A stretch of 24,738 bases of DNA from Chloroflexota bacterium (GTDB lineage Bacteria; Chloroflexota; Limnocylindria; P2-11E). A model generated the notes under the pieces. It saw only the letters and a program-made list of their open reading frames with translations. It did not search any database and was not told where the DNA came from. This document shows positions 15,426-23,393 of the stretch, in pieces. The DNA is taken from positions 1 through 24,738 of the forward strand of contig VBEU01000164.1 in assembly GCA_005883775.1 (NCBI GenBank). The letters are read 5' to 3'. Every line of letters begins with the position of its first letter. The stretch's first letter is position 1. Both the position numbers and the translations under genes were made by a program.

Positions 15426-16058
15426 ATGCGCATAGATCTGAACGCGAAGGTCAGGACGAGCGACGGGCACGACGCGGGGAACGTCCACCGCATCCTTGTG
15501 GATCCGGAGACGGAGCGCATAACGGGTTTCGTGGTCAGCACCCGCCGATTGCTCGGCCGAGACGTGATCGTCGGGGAGGACATGTTCGCGGCAGCATCGG
15601 CCGGCGGCGACACGATCACGCTCAATCTGAGCAAGAAGGAGCTCGACACCCAGCCGAGCTTCGAGGAAGACGACTTCGTCGCGCCACCTGCCGGTTGGTC
15701 GGCGCCCAATCTCGGCTACGCGATCCCGCCCCAGTCATTCCTCTGGCCCGCCGATTCCGCGGTCGCCGATATGGGCAGAGGCGAGGCGTCACGTCCCTCG
15801 ATCAAGAAAGGCGACGCGGTCAAGGACCGCGACGGTGACGTTGTCGGCGTGGTCGAGGACATACGGTTCGACGAGAAGACCGGCGAAGTCTTGAGCCTCA
15901 CGGTGAAGGCCGGCACCGGACTCGAACGCCTCTTCGGCGGCAGCAAGGTCGCCGAGATCTCGCGGGACGACATCCTGCGGATCGCCGAGGGCGAAGTGCG
16001 GCTGGGAGTCGACCGCGAGGAGATCGTCCCGAGGGAGCACGAGACCGGCACGCGTTAG
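15426..16058 (+). CDS. PRC-barrel domain protein (two PRC-barrel repeats)
   Basis: A 210-residue soluble protein with two PRC-barrel-like halves. The first is at about 1-75 (LNAKVRTSDGHDAGNVHRIL ... TGFVVSTRRLLGRDVIVG), the second at about 125-200 (KKGDAVKDRDGDVVGVVEDI ... VLSLTVKAGTGL). They are joined by a Pro/Trp-rich linker. PRC-barrels bind RNA or protein partners (RimM, photosynthetic reaction centre H subunit) and are common in stress-response proteins of unknown role. ATG 15426 has a clear Shine-Dalgarno (GGGGGGAA, 15415-15422). The 90-bp gap before it shows no other feature. It converges with the DUF2007 gene and overlaps it by 4 bp. Confidence 0.85.
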   Translation: MRIDLNAKVRTSDGHDAGNVHRILVDPETERITGFVVSTRRLLGRDVIVGEDMFAAASAGGDTITLNLSKKELDTQPSFEEDDFVAPPAGWSAPNLGYAIPPQSFLWPADSAVADMGRGEASRPSIKKGDAVKDRDGDVVGVVEDIRFDEKTGEVLSLTVKAGTGLERLFGGSKVAEISRDDILRIAEGEVRLGVDREEIVPREHETGTR

Positions 16059-16375
16059 CTCGCTCCAAAACAGTCCCGCGCGACGAACGGCGTCGCCAGA
16101 AGCAGACCCGTCATGAGCGCGACGATCACGATGAGACGGACGACCGGATTGTCGTGGGGCTCCTCGCCCGCCGATTCGTGGAGCACGGCTCGCGCGCGAG
16201 TGGCTTCATCCTCCGGCACCAGAACGACGAAGCGTCCGACGGAGAGCCCGCCAGCGACACCGAGCATGGCGTCATCTCGCGCCACGCGCGGACGCAGATG
16301 CTCGGCGCGCAGGGCGCTCGCGGCCACCTCGGCGTCGACCTGGCTCGCCGCGAAGTGGACGGCCACCTCGTTCAC
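16055..16375 (-). CDS. DUF2007-domain protein with C-terminal membrane helix
   Basis: A 106-residue protein. Residues 1-68 match the DUF2007 (putative signal-transducing protein) pattern: a beta strand, AEVAASALRAEHLRPRVARDD, a glycine-rich turn, and FVVLVPEDEATRARAVL. A single hydrophobic helix (about 80-98, VRLIVIVALMTGLLLATPFV) follows, so it is a small tail-anchored protein. The GTG start overlaps the TGA of the TSUP permease (GTGA), so it is the second gene of that transcript and may modulate the permease. That link is inferred from position only. Its stop overlaps the end of the convergent PRC-barrel gene. Confidence 0.75.
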   Translation of the reverse strand: MNEVAVHFAASQVDAEVAASALRAEHLRPRVARDDAMLGVAGGLSVGRFVVLVPEDEATRARAVLHESAGEEPHDNPVVRLIVIVALMTGLLLATPFVARDCFGAS

Positions 16376-17154
16376 GATCCGGCCACCGCCGTGAGGGCGA
16401 TACGGATCGCCGCGAGCATGACGACGACCGAGAGGATCGCGAGAAGCGCACGCGGTTGCGTGCGCACGCTCACCGCGGCGCCGATCGGCGATGCCACGAG
16501 GGCCGAGATGAACACGATAGCGGCGAGGGGTGGGTCGATCTGCGCGGTCGCGGCCTTTCCGATGAGCGCGGCGACCGCGGCGAAGAGGCCGATGCCGAGC
16601 GACGATCCGATCGCGATCCGCGGCGGTACTCGCAGGATGTAAACGAGCGCGGCGATGATGAAGGCGATGCCGCCGATCCCCACGATGCCGCCGAAGAAAC
16701 CGAGCACGAGCGCGATGGGGATCGCGAGCCTTGGATCGGCGCGGATGTCTTCCGCGGGCTCATCACGCGGCGTGACCGGGAGCAGCAGCATGATGCTGCC
16801 TGCGAATGCGAGGATGGCGAAGATGATCAGGATGACGTTATCGGCGAGGTCGCGCGATAGGAACGCACCGACGACCGCCGCGATCGCGCTCGGCGGTCCC
16901 ATGAGCCACACGAGGCGCGACGACACGTTGCCGTAGGAGCGATGGCGCAGCGTGCCGAGGGCGCTTCCGGAGATCGCCTGCACGATGGTGAGTCCGGTCA
17001 CGATCTTCACCGGGATCGCGACGCCGCCGACGAGCGGCGGGAGGTAGAGGAGGAACGGCGTCAGCACGAGACCGCCGCCGATCCCGAGCAGCCCCGAGAG
17101 GAAGGACGCCACGAGGCCCGCGACCGCGGTGATGGCCTCGTCCGTCATCCGCAC
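16372..17154 (-). CDS. TSUP-family permease (TauE/SafE-like sulfite/organosulfonate exporter)
   Basis: A 260-residue inner-membrane protein with about eight transmembrane segments in two halves. Each half begins with the family hallmark, GLLGIGGGLVLTPFLL near the N-terminus and FFGGIVGIGGIAFIIAALV in the middle. TSUP proteins export or import sulfur-containing or organic anions such as sulfite, sulfoacetate or thiosulfate; the substrate is not predictable here. The start is GTG 17154 or ATG 17148 (two codons on). The upstream TATATA tract is only 1-8 bases away, so the transcript is probably leaderless. It is divergent from the broken kelch gene. Confidence 0.88.
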   Translation of the reverse strand: MRMTDEAITAVAGLVASFLSGLLGIGGGLVLTPFLLYLPPLVGGVAIPVKIVTGLTIVQAISGSALGTLRHRSYGNVSSRLVWLMGPPSAIAAVVGAFLSRDLADNVILIIFAILAFAGSIMLLLPVTPRDEPAEDIRADPRLAIPIALVLGFFGGIVGIGGIAFIIAALVYILRVPPRIAIGSSLGIGLFAAVAALIGKAATAQIDPPLAAIVFISALVASPIGAAVSVRTQPRALLAILSVVVMLAAIRIALTAVAGS

Positions 17155-17164
17155 CTATATATAG
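17155..17164. promoter_or_regulatory. Palindromic TA tract in a 14-bp divergent spacer
   Basis: CTATATATAG is a perfect 10-bp palindrome and the only AT-rich stretch nearby. It lies in the 14 bases between the GTG starts of the permease (17154, minus) and the kelch lipoprotein (17169, plus). It could supply a -10 element in both directions. There is no room for a conventional leader on either side. Confidence 0.35.
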
Positions 17165-17168
17165 GGGA

Positions 17169-18076
17169 GTGGTGCGCCTTGCGCTGGCTGCGGCGGTCGC
17201 CCTTGCGGCGTGCGCACCGATCGAGGCACAGCCCAACCGCACGTTTACGTTCGGTTCGTCGCCTTCGGCAACGGTTGCGGGAGCTACCTGGCGACGCATC
17301 GCGGACGTCACGACGCCGCGCAGCGAGGTCGCCTCTGCGGTCTTTCGGGGCGTCGTCTACGTAGTCGGCGGGTTCGGCGGCGGGAACGTGATCACGCGAT
17401 GGCCGCCGGAGTCGACACGGCCGGGACGCCGGGCCTTTACGTTTTTGGTGGCAACGTGAACGGCGTCGCGGTCGCACGATCGTTTCGATTCTTCGGCGAC
17501 CAGGGCTGGCGCGAGATCGCGCCCATGCCCGCGCCGCGCTCGCAGGGCGCCGCGGCCGCGATCGGCGGTCGCATCTTCATCGTCGGCGGTGCGCAGGGCG
17601 ACCGCTTGGTCAGCCCGACCTTCGTGTACGACACCGCCGCCGATCGGTGGACCACGGCGGCGCCGATCCCGACGCCACGCGATCATCTTGCCGCCGCCTC
17701 GATCGGCGGACGCGTCTGTGCGGTGGGTGGGCGCCGACTTTCGGTCCTCCAAAACCTCGCCGTCTTCGAGTGCTACGACCCAACAACGGACAGCTGGCAA
17801 GCGATGGCCGATGCGCCAACTGCGCGCGGTGGGATCGGCGCGGCGACGATCGGGTCGCGCCTGTTCGTCACCGGAGGCGAGCAGCCGATCGGGACGTTCA
17901 AGGAGCTCGACATCTTCGATTCCGCGTCGGCCAAGTGGACCCGCGGTCCTGACCTACCGACCTCGCGTCACGGATTGGGCGTCGTCGCGGTGGGGAGCAC
18001 GCTTTACGTGATGAGCGGCGGCCCGACCCCCGGCGTCAGCCAGACGGCCGTGTGCGAAGCGCTCGACGTTCGCTAG
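17169..18076 (+). pseudogene. Kelch-repeat lipoprotein, frameshifted with an internal deletion
   Basis: The N-terminal frame (from GTG 17169) encodes a lipoprotein signal (LALAAAVALAAC, Cys at about residue 16) and the first kelch blade: WRRIADVTTPRSEVASAVF then VVYVVGGFGGGN. It then continues out of register. The rest of the propeller is in the +2 frame from about 17390 to 18076: DHAMAAGV, GLYVFGGN, RIFIVGGAQG, RVCAVGGRR, RLFVTGGEQ, LYVMSGG. Between the first and second GG motifs there are about 30 residues instead of the usual ~50, so a stretch of roughly 50-60 bases appears lost at or near 17388, as well as the frame. It could be a genuine pseudogene or an assembly error. An intact version would be a secreted six-bladed-propeller-type protein. 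Confidence 0.75.
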
Positions 18077-18079
18077 CAT
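18074..18079 (+). promoter_or_regulatory. -10-like box upstream of the liv operon
   Basis: TAGCAT fits TANNNT and overlaps the stop codon of the kelch gene. A start about 7 bases downstream would give a ~25-base leader containing the Shine-Dalgarno GGGGAGG (18098-18104), six bases before ATG 18111. No clear -35 is seen. Confidence 0.35.
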
Positions 18080-18110
18080 CGCGTGATCAACGCCGCCGGG
18101 GAGGCTCGCC

Positions 18111-19277
18111 ATGAGGACTCGTTTGTCTGCGGTCACCGCCGTTATCGCGGTGCTCCTGACCGCGTGTGGCGGAACCCCATCCACGCAGCCGTCTGCGTCG
18201 ACGGGACCGAAGGCCGACATAAAGGTTGGCCTCGCGATCTCCCTCACCGGCGCAGCGAACATCTATGGGCCGTCACAGCAGAACGGCGCGAAGCTCGCGA
18301 TGGACCAGATCAACGCGGCGGGCGGCGTCGACGGCGCGAAGATCGCGCTTGTCGTCGAGGACGATGCGTCCGCCCGCGACCAGGGAATCACCGTGTTCCG
18401 CAAGCTCATCAACGAGGACAAGGTCGCGGCGATCCTCGGTCCGACGCTCTCCGGCGTGGCCGCGGGCGCGCACCCCGTCGCGCAGCAGGCCGGCCTTCCG
18501 GTCATCGCGATCTCCAACACCGGCGTTGGCATCGTCGGTAAATGCGACTACGGCGCGTGCGACTGGATCTTCCGCGCGTCGCTCGGTGAGGAGACCGCGC
18601 TTCCCGCCGCGCTCAAGGCGGCGAAGGACAAGCTCAATCTCAAGAAGGTCGTGCTCATGTTCGAGAGCGACCAGAAGTTCGCCGCGGACGGCGCCGACAT
18701 CTTCAAGAAAGCGGCGGCGGACAACGGCATCACCATCGCGCGGACCATCCCGTACAAGACCGCGGACGTCGACTTCTCGGCGTTCGTGACCCAGGCGAAG
18801 GGCGAAAGCCCCGACGCGATCCTTGCGTCGGGTCTTGCCGGGACGGCCTCGAAGGTGCTCGTCGAAGTCGGCAAGCAGTTCCCGCAGGGGCTGCGTGTGG
18901 TCGGATCGAACGGCTTCAACTCGCCGGCCGTCATCACGGCCGCCGGCGCCGCCGCGCCGAACATGATCGTCGGCACGGCCTGGAACAAGGCCTCGACGGA
19001 CAAGACCAACGCCGACTTCGTGAAGGCCTTCAAGGACAAATACGGGTCCGATCCAGATCAGTTCGCCACCCAGGCGTACACCGCGATGGTCGTGCTGGCC
19101 GACGCGATGAAGCGGTCAGGCAATGCAAGCGACAAGGCGGCGCTCAAGAAGGCGCTCGAAGGCACGAAGGATCTCGCGACACCGCTCGGTGCGTTCAGCT
19201 TCACGCCGGAGCACGATGTCAAACAGCCGGTCTTCGTGATGACGGTGAAGGACGGTCAGTTCGTCCCATTCAATTAA
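18111..19277 (+). CDS. livK: Branched-chain amino acid ABC transporter, substrate-binding lipoprotein
   Basis: A 388-residue LivK-type binding protein. The signal peptide ends in a lipobox LLTAC (Cys19), followed by a Thr/Ser/Pro linker. The mature protein begins DIKVGLAISLTGAANIYG, then NGAKLAMDQINAAGGVDG and ILGPTLSGVA, the usual Peripla_BP_6 landmarks. Likely ligands are branched-chain amino acids, other amino acids, amides or urea-like compounds; the exact one is not readable. The CDYGAC pair may form a disulfide. ATG 18111 has a strong Shine-Dalgarno (18098-18104). It heads the complete operon livK-H-M-G-F. Confidence 0.92.
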   Translation: MRTRLSAVTAVIAVLLTACGGTPSTQPSASTGPKADIKVGLAISLTGAANIYGPSQQNGAKLAMDQINAAGGVDGAKIALVVEDDASARDQGITVFRKLINEDKVAAILGPTLSGVAAGAHPVAQQAGLPVIAISNTGVGIVGKCDYGACDWIFRASLGEETALPAALKAAKDKLNLKKVVLMFESDQKFAADGADIFKKAAADNGITIARTIPYKTADVDFSAFVTQAKGESPDAILASGLAGTASKVLVEVGKQFPQGLRVVGSNGFNSPAVITAAGAAAPNMIVGTAWNKASTDKTNADFVKAFKDKYGSDPDQFATQAYTAMVVLADAMKRSGNASDKAALKKALEGTKDLATPLGAFSFTPEHDVKQPVFVMTVKDGQFVPFN

Positions 19278-19288
19278 CCTGACGCGCG

Positions 19289-20176
19289 TTGGCCGAGCAG
19301 CTCTATAACGCGATCTTCGTCGGCAGCATCTACGCGCTGTTCGCCGTGGGGTTCGCTCTGGTGTTCTCCGTCCTCGACATCCTGAATCTCGCGCACCCAG
19401 TGGTGTTCATGCTCGGCGCGTTCGTGGCGCTCTTCTTCATGTCGACATTCGGCCTCCCGGCGGCGCTCGCGGCGGTCGCGGCGTTTGCGGTGACGGGCAT
19501 GTTCGGCATCTTCCTCGACCGTGTCGCATTCGCGCCCCTCCGCCGGCGCGGCGCCCCGCCGCTCTCGGCGATGATCTCGAGTCTCGGGTTCGCGATCGTC
19601 GTGATCAGGCTCATGGAGCTGCGGTACGGCCCCGATCTTGTGAGCTACCCGGCCGGTAGCCTCCCGCAGACAGTGCTCCAGATCGGCGACGCGCGGCTCG
19701 ACGGCCTGCGCCTTCTGATCATCGGGCTGGCGATCGTTCTGATGGTCGGGCTCACGTACGTCGTGCGCGCGACTCAGCTCGGACGCGACATCCGCGCTCT
19801 CGCCGAGAACCCGCGGGCGGCGCGACTCCTCGGTGTCGACGTCGACCGCGCGATCGCCGCGACCTTCTTCATCTCTTCGGGCCTCGGCGGTGTCGCGGGA
19901 GCGCTGCTCGGGTTCGCGTACAACGCGATCTATCCGCAGATGGGCACGCCCTACGAGCTCAAAGCCTTCACCGTGATGGTCGTCGGCGGTATGGGCAGCC
20001 TGCCGGGCGCGGTGCTAGGCGCGTACATCCTCGGCATCGGCGAGATCGCAGCGCTCGTGTTCCTGCCGGCCGAGCTCGCCGAGCTGCGCGACGCGCTTGC
20101 GTTCGGGCTCCTCTTTCTCGTGCTCGTGATCCGGCCGCGCGGCCTACTCGGGCACCGGGTCGCGGACCGCGCGTGA
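19289..20176 (+). CDS. livH: Branched-chain amino acid ABC transporter permease
   Basis: A 295-residue inner-membrane permease with about eight helices. Family landmarks are GSIYALFAVGFALVFSVLDI then NLAHPVVFMLGAF at the N-terminus, and IRALAENPRAARLLGVDVDR followed by FTVMVVGGMGSLPGAVLGA, the cytoplasmic coupling loop and late helices. It forms the translocation pore with LivM. The start is TTG 19289: an in-frame TGA at 19280-19282 excludes anything further upstream, and the sequence from there matches the family. A TTG start 11 bases after livK may keep permease synthesis below that of the binding protein. The 3' end overlaps livM (GTGA). Confidence 0.92.
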   Translation: MAEQLYNAIFVGSIYALFAVGFALVFSVLDILNLAHPVVFMLGAFVALFFMSTFGLPAALAAVAAFAVTGMFGIFLDRVAFAPLRRRGAPPLSAMISSLGFAIVVIRLMELRYGPDLVSYPAGSLPQTVLQIGDARLDGLRLLIIGLAIVLMVGLTYVVRATQLGRDIRALAENPRAARLLGVDVDRAIAATFFISSGLGGVAGALLGFAYNAIYPQMGTPYELKAFTVMVVGGMGSLPGAVLGAYILGIGEIAALVFLPAELAELRDALAFGLLFLVLVIRPRGLLGHRVADRA

Positions 20177-21048
20177 TGGACGCGCTCGCCGATTTCCTCC
20201 GCGTCTACCAGACGACGGTCGGCGTCATCGGCATCAACGCTCTGCTCGCGCTGTCGGTCTGGCTCACGCTCTACGCCGGGCAGCTCACGCTCGGCAACGC
20301 CGCGTTCATGGCCATCGGCGCGTACGGCTCTGCGCTGCTCGGGATGCGCATGGGAGTTCCGTTCCCGCTGGGCCTGACGCTCGGCGCGCTGCTCGCCGCC
20401 GCGCTCGCGCTGCCCCTCGGCCTCGCCGTCTTTCGGCTGCGCGGTGTGTACCTGGCGATCGCGACGATCGGATTCGGCGAGGTTCTGCGCGTCGTTCTGC
20501 TGACTGTGCCGTTCACCGGTAAGGCGCTCGGCCTGAATGGCATCCCGGCGATCACCGAGCTCTGGCACATCTATCTCTCGCTCGCAGTCGTGGCCTACGT
20601 GTTGTGGCGCGTGCAGGGCTCGACCGTAGGGCGCGCCTGGGCCGCGATCCGTGAGGACGAGATCGCAGCCGCGAGTCAGGGCATCGCGATCCGTCGCTAC
20701 AAGCTCGCCGCGTTCGTCGCCGGCGCCGCGATCGCGGCGTGGGCGGGCGGCCTCTCCGCGCATCTCAACTTTTCCATCGAGCCCGGCGACTTCGGGTTCA
20801 CCCGCGCGGTCCAGATCCTGGTCTTCGCCGTGGTCGGCGGGACGCCGAGCGTCGCTGGGCCGATCGTCGGAGCGACCTTACTCACCGCCCTTCCTGAAGT
20901 CCTACGACCCTTGAAGGAATATCGCGACATCTTCGCGGGGCTCATCTTGATGGGCGTGATCATCTATCTACCTCGCGGCCTGGTGACGCTCGCCGAGCTG
21001 CGCAAGACGCGGCGCCTGCAGGAGATCGGGGTGGCCGATGTTGCTTGA
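20173..21048 (+). CDS. livM: Branched-chain amino acid ABC transporter permease
   Basis: A 291-residue partner permease to LivH. Landmarks are NALLALSVWLTLYAGQLTLG then NAAFMAIGAYGSALL, YLAIATIGFGEVLRV, and the coupling region GRAWAAIREDEIAAASQGI. VFAVVGGTPSVAGPIVGA and a C-terminal LRPLKEYRDIFAGLILMG segment follow. All are standard for LivM without the long N-terminal extension seen in enterobacteria. The start is GTG 20173 (GTGA overlap with livH) or the adjacent ATG 20176. It overlaps livG by 11 bases. Confidence 0.92.
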   Translation: MMDALADFLRVYQTTVGVIGINALLALSVWLTLYAGQLTLGNAAFMAIGAYGSALLGMRMGVPFPLGLTLGALLAAALALPLGLAVFRLRGVYLAIATIGFGEVLRVVLLTVPFTGKALGLNGIPAITELWHIYLSLAVVAYVLWRVQGSTVGRAWAAIREDEIAAASQGIAIRRYKLAAFVAGAAIAAWAGGLSAHLNFSIEPGDFGFTRAVQILVFAVVGGTPSVAGPIVGATLLTALPEVLRPLKEYRDIFAGLILMGVIIYLPRGLVTLAELRKTRRLQEIGVADVA

Positions 21049-21790
21049 ATGCAGCGGCATCTCCAAACGCTTCGGAGGTGTGCATGCCGTCGCGGAGGTC
21101 GACCTCGCGATCGCGCCGCAACAGGTGTTCGGGCTGATCGGCCCGAACGGCGCCGGCAAGACGACGCTCGTGAATCTCATCAGCGGTCATCTTCGCGTGG
21201 ACAGTGGCGCGATCCGATTCGCCGGCGCCGACGTCACCGGCTTGGCGCCGCACACGCTCACCGCCCGCGGTATCGCCCGCACCTTTCAGGGCGTCCGGCT
21301 CTTCAAGGGCCTGACCGCGCTGGAGAACGTGCTCGTCGGAGGGCATGCGCGGATGCATTCGGATGCGCTGCGACGCCTCTGGCCGCGCGGCGCGTCGGAC
21401 CGTTCCGATCGCGAGCGCGCTGTCCAGCTTCTCGAGCGGCTCGGACTGAGCCGGCCCGACGCCCTCGCCGGCGGGCTCGCCTACGGCGACCAGCGCCGCC
21501 TTGAGATCGCGCGCGCGCTCGCGTCCGACCCGCGCCTTCTCATCCTCGACGAGCCCGCGGCCGGGATGAACCCGGCGGAATCCGCGCGTCTTCGCGAGCT
21601 GATGCGCGCGCTCGTCACCGAGGGGCTCACCATCGTGCTCATCGAGCACGACGTGCGCCTTGTGATGGGCACGTGCGAGCGGGTCGCGGTGCTGAACTTC
21701 GGGCGCAAGATCGCGGAGGGCACGCCTCCCGAAATCCAGGCGAGCCCTGCGGTGCGCGAGGCGTATCTCGGGAGCGAGTACGCCGCATGA
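21038..21790 (+). CDS. livG: Branched-chain amino acid ABC transporter ATP-binding protein
   Basis: A 250-residue ABC ATPase. Walker A is GPNGAGKT at residues 35-42, the Q-loop glutamine is in ARTFQGVRLF (Q84), and the signature is LAYGDQRRLEIARAL at 147-161. Walker B is LLILDEP at 167-173 and the switch histidine is H204 in LIEHD. The signature reads LAYGDQ in place of the more common LSYGxQ. The ARTFQ...LF segment and the GLTALENVLVG stretch are LivG-specific. It pairs with LivF as the motor of the transporter. Its TGA overlaps the livF ATG (ATGA). Confidence 0.93.
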   Translation: MLLECSGISKRFGGVHAVAEVDLAIAPQQVFGLIGPNGAGKTTLVNLISGHLRVDSGAIRFAGADVTGLAPHTLTARGIARTFQGVRLFKGLTALENVLVGGHARMHSDALRRLWPRGASDRSDRERAVQLLERLGLSRPDALAGGLAYGDQRRLEIARALASDPRLLILDEPAAGMNPAESARLRELMRALVTEGLTIVLIEHDVRLVMGTCERVAVLNFGRKIAEGTPPEIQASPAVREAYLGSEYAA

Positions 21791-22485
21791 ATGCGCCGCT
21801 CCTCGAGGTCGAGGAGCTCCGCGTTCGTTACGGCGCGGTCGAGGCGGTGCACGGCGTGTCGTTCCTCGCGAATGCCGGCGAGGTGACCGCGCTCATCGGC
21901 GCGAACGGGGCGGGGAAGTCGAGCACGCTCGCCGCGATCAGCGGCCTCGTGCCGGCAGATGGTCGTATCCGCTTCGACGGCCGCGAAATCGGCGGCGCGC
22001 CGCCGCACTCGATCGTTCGCGCGGGCATCGTCCAGGTGCCCGAGGGCCGCGAGATCCTCGCGCGAATGACGGTCGAAGAGAACCTGCTCATGGGACTCCG
22101 CGGCCGCGACCGCGCCGAGATCGCGTCGGCATACGAGCGCTTTCCGATCCTGCGCGAGCGCCGCGCGCTCCTCGCGGGAAGTCTTTCCGGCGGGGAACAG
22201 CAGATGCTCGCGATCGCGCGCGCGCTTCTGGCTCAGCCGCGCCTGCTGCTGCTCGATGAACCTTCGCTCGGGCTCGCGCCGATGATCGTGAAGCGCGTCT
22301 TCGACACGTTGGCCGAGCTGAAGCGACAGGGCGTCACGATGCTGCTCGTCGAGCAGAACGCCCTCCGCGCGCTGCGGCTCGCCGATCGCGCCTACGTGAT
22401 GGACCTGGGTCGCATCGTCATGCGAGGCACAGGCCCCGAGCTGCTGCGTGACGAAGGCGTCGCGCGCACGTATCTTGGCGGCTGA
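21787..22485 (+). CDS. livF: Branched-chain amino acid ABC transporter ATP-binding protein
   Basis: A 232-residue ABC ATPase. Walker A is GANGAGKS at residues 38-45, and IVQVPEGREI is the LivF-type Q-loop region. The signature is LSGGEQQMLAIARAL at 133-147, Walker B is LLLLDEP at 153-159, and the late LLVEQN motif takes the place of the switch histidine, as is usual in LivF. ATG 21787 gives an ATGA overlap with livG; the frame is open further upstream but that part lies inside livG. It is the last gene of the liv operon. A diverged copy of its 3' part lies 840 bp downstream. Confidence 0.93.
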   Translation: MNAPLLEVEELRVRYGAVEAVHGVSFLANAGEVTALIGANGAGKSSTLAAISGLVPADGRIRFDGREIGGAPPHSIVRAGIVQVPEGREILARMTVEENLLMGLRGRDRAEIASAYERFPILRERRALLAGSLSGGEQQMLAIARALLAQPRLLLLDEPSLGLAPMIVKRVFDTLAELKRQGVTMLLVEQNALRALRLADRAYVMDLGRIVMRGTGPELLRDEGVARTYLGG

Positions 22486-22498
22486 TTCCTGGGATGTG

Positions 22499-22516
22499 CC
22501 CGCGCGAACGCGCGGG
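22499..22516 (+). terminator. GC hairpin after livF (possible terminator, no T-tract)
   Basis: CCCGCGC (22499-22505), loop GAAC, GCGCGGG (22510-22516): a perfect 7-bp stem 13 bases after the livF stop. No run of T follows, so it is not a classical intrinsic terminator; it may stabilise the mRNA 3' end. The rest of 22517-22742 shows no convincing gene or site. Confidence 0.35.
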
Positions 22517-22742
22517 AGCACGCGGCGCTCCTCCGCGATCAGACGAACAAGTTGCTGGGCGCGCGTGTAGGCGGTTGGATCGGTCGGCCCCGGTGCGATC
22601 ACGCTCCGGGCCGTTCCCGGCGCCGTAACGCTCAACGCCCTCACCGAGACGATGATCAGCGTGAAAAGACCTGCGCTAGAGGCATCAACTGTTTGTCGCC
22701 TCCAGACTTGCTTCTTTCGGTTTGGGTGGAAAACTGCGGTTA

Positions 22743-23186
22743 ATGAGATCCGTCCCACTTTCAGCTGATCCGAAGACGGACGATCCAGACCGAGGGCCGG
22801 TATGGTGGTTTGGGCGTGCGCTCCTCTACTTCGTGAGTGGCCTGGCGGTCGGCTTCCTGTTCCTCGCGGAGTTCGCATTCAGCACCGTCGCCATCGTCCA
22901 GTTCGCACTCGCGGTGCTCGCCGCGATTGGCATCTTTGGAGGACTGGGCGATCGGCCAAACCTGTCCATCTGGTCGAGCTTCGTGCTGGGTGCTCTCTCA
23001 TTCCCGCTCTTGATCGATGCCCGCTCGGCTTTCCTGCCGTTCTGCCAGGATCTCGTCGCCTCCGGCATGGCCTGTGTTGCACGCGACTATCGAGGGCAGT
23101 TCACCGTCGAGCTTGCGAGCTCCCTCGCAGCGTGCCTCGGCACGGTGCTCTATGCGCGGCTCGGGTTGAGACGACATCAGCTCTAA
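22743..23186 (+). CDS. Small hypothetical membrane protein
   Basis: A 147-residue protein I do not recognise. ATG 22743 (MRSVPLSADP) is preferred over a GTG 21 bases earlier. After a polar N-terminus (about 1-22) there are hydrophobic segments at about 25-43 (ALLYFVSGLAVGFLFLAEF), 46-67, 78-95 and 121-140, so three to four transmembrane helices. Two cysteines (C101, C111) lie in the loop between the last two. Composition is less GC-biased than the liv genes. It stands alone between livF and the livF-like remnant, and no function can be suggested. The reading could be spurious, but the regular hydrophobic pattern argues for a real gene. Confidence 0.55.
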   Translation: MRSVPLSADPKTDDPDRGPVWWFGRALLYFVSGLAVGFLFLAEFAFSTVAIVQFALAVLAAIGIFGGLGDRPNLSIWSSFVLGALSFPLLIDARSAFLPFCQDLVASGMACVARDYRGQFTVELASSLAACLGTVLYARLGLRRHQL

Positions 23187-23220
23187 CGCAGCCCGAACGA
23201 CAAGTGGGGATCGATGCGGG

Positions 23221-23290
23221 GCCGATTGCGCCTACATGATGGACCTGGGTCCGATCGCGATGCGAGCCACAGGTCCGGAGCTGCCGTACG
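23221..23290 (+). pseudogene. Remnant of a livF 3' end
   Basis: Bases 23221-23280 match livF bases 22381-22440 at 51 of 60 positions without gaps. The reading frame still resembles LivF: ADCAYMMDLGPIAMRATGPEL against ADRAYVMDLGRIVMRGTGPEL. Homology fades on both sides and no ATPase motifs are present, so it is a fragment. The surrounding gap (23187-23393) shows nothing else except the promoter-like box before the GNAT gene. Confidence 0.7.
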
Positions 23291-23381
23291 GCGGGCTGAA
23301 CAGTGTCTACGCCAACTCCATCTCGGAGTCCGACAACAGCTTCGGTCACCCTCGTCTCGTCGCGGCGCTACAGAAGAGCGC

Positions 23382-23387
23382 TAGCCT
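23382..23387 (+). promoter_or_regulatory. Leaderless-type -10 box for the GNAT gene
   Basis: TAGCCT is followed by 6 bases (GTCGGC) and GTG 23394. It includes an in-frame TAG that blocks upstream extension, and no Shine-Dalgarno can fit. This is the same geometry as at 9501-9506. Confidence 0.45.
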
Positions 23388-23393
23388 GTCGGC

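Noticed and set aside
13983..15488. 500-codon minus-strand frame opposite the VWA-TPR gene
   Set aside because: Antisense shadow of a high-GC gene; no domain or start signal.
21481..22878. 465-codon minus-strand frame across livF and the following gap
   Set aside because: Most of it is antisense to livF and livG with no protein-like motifs; only the part after livF was kept as a weak finding.
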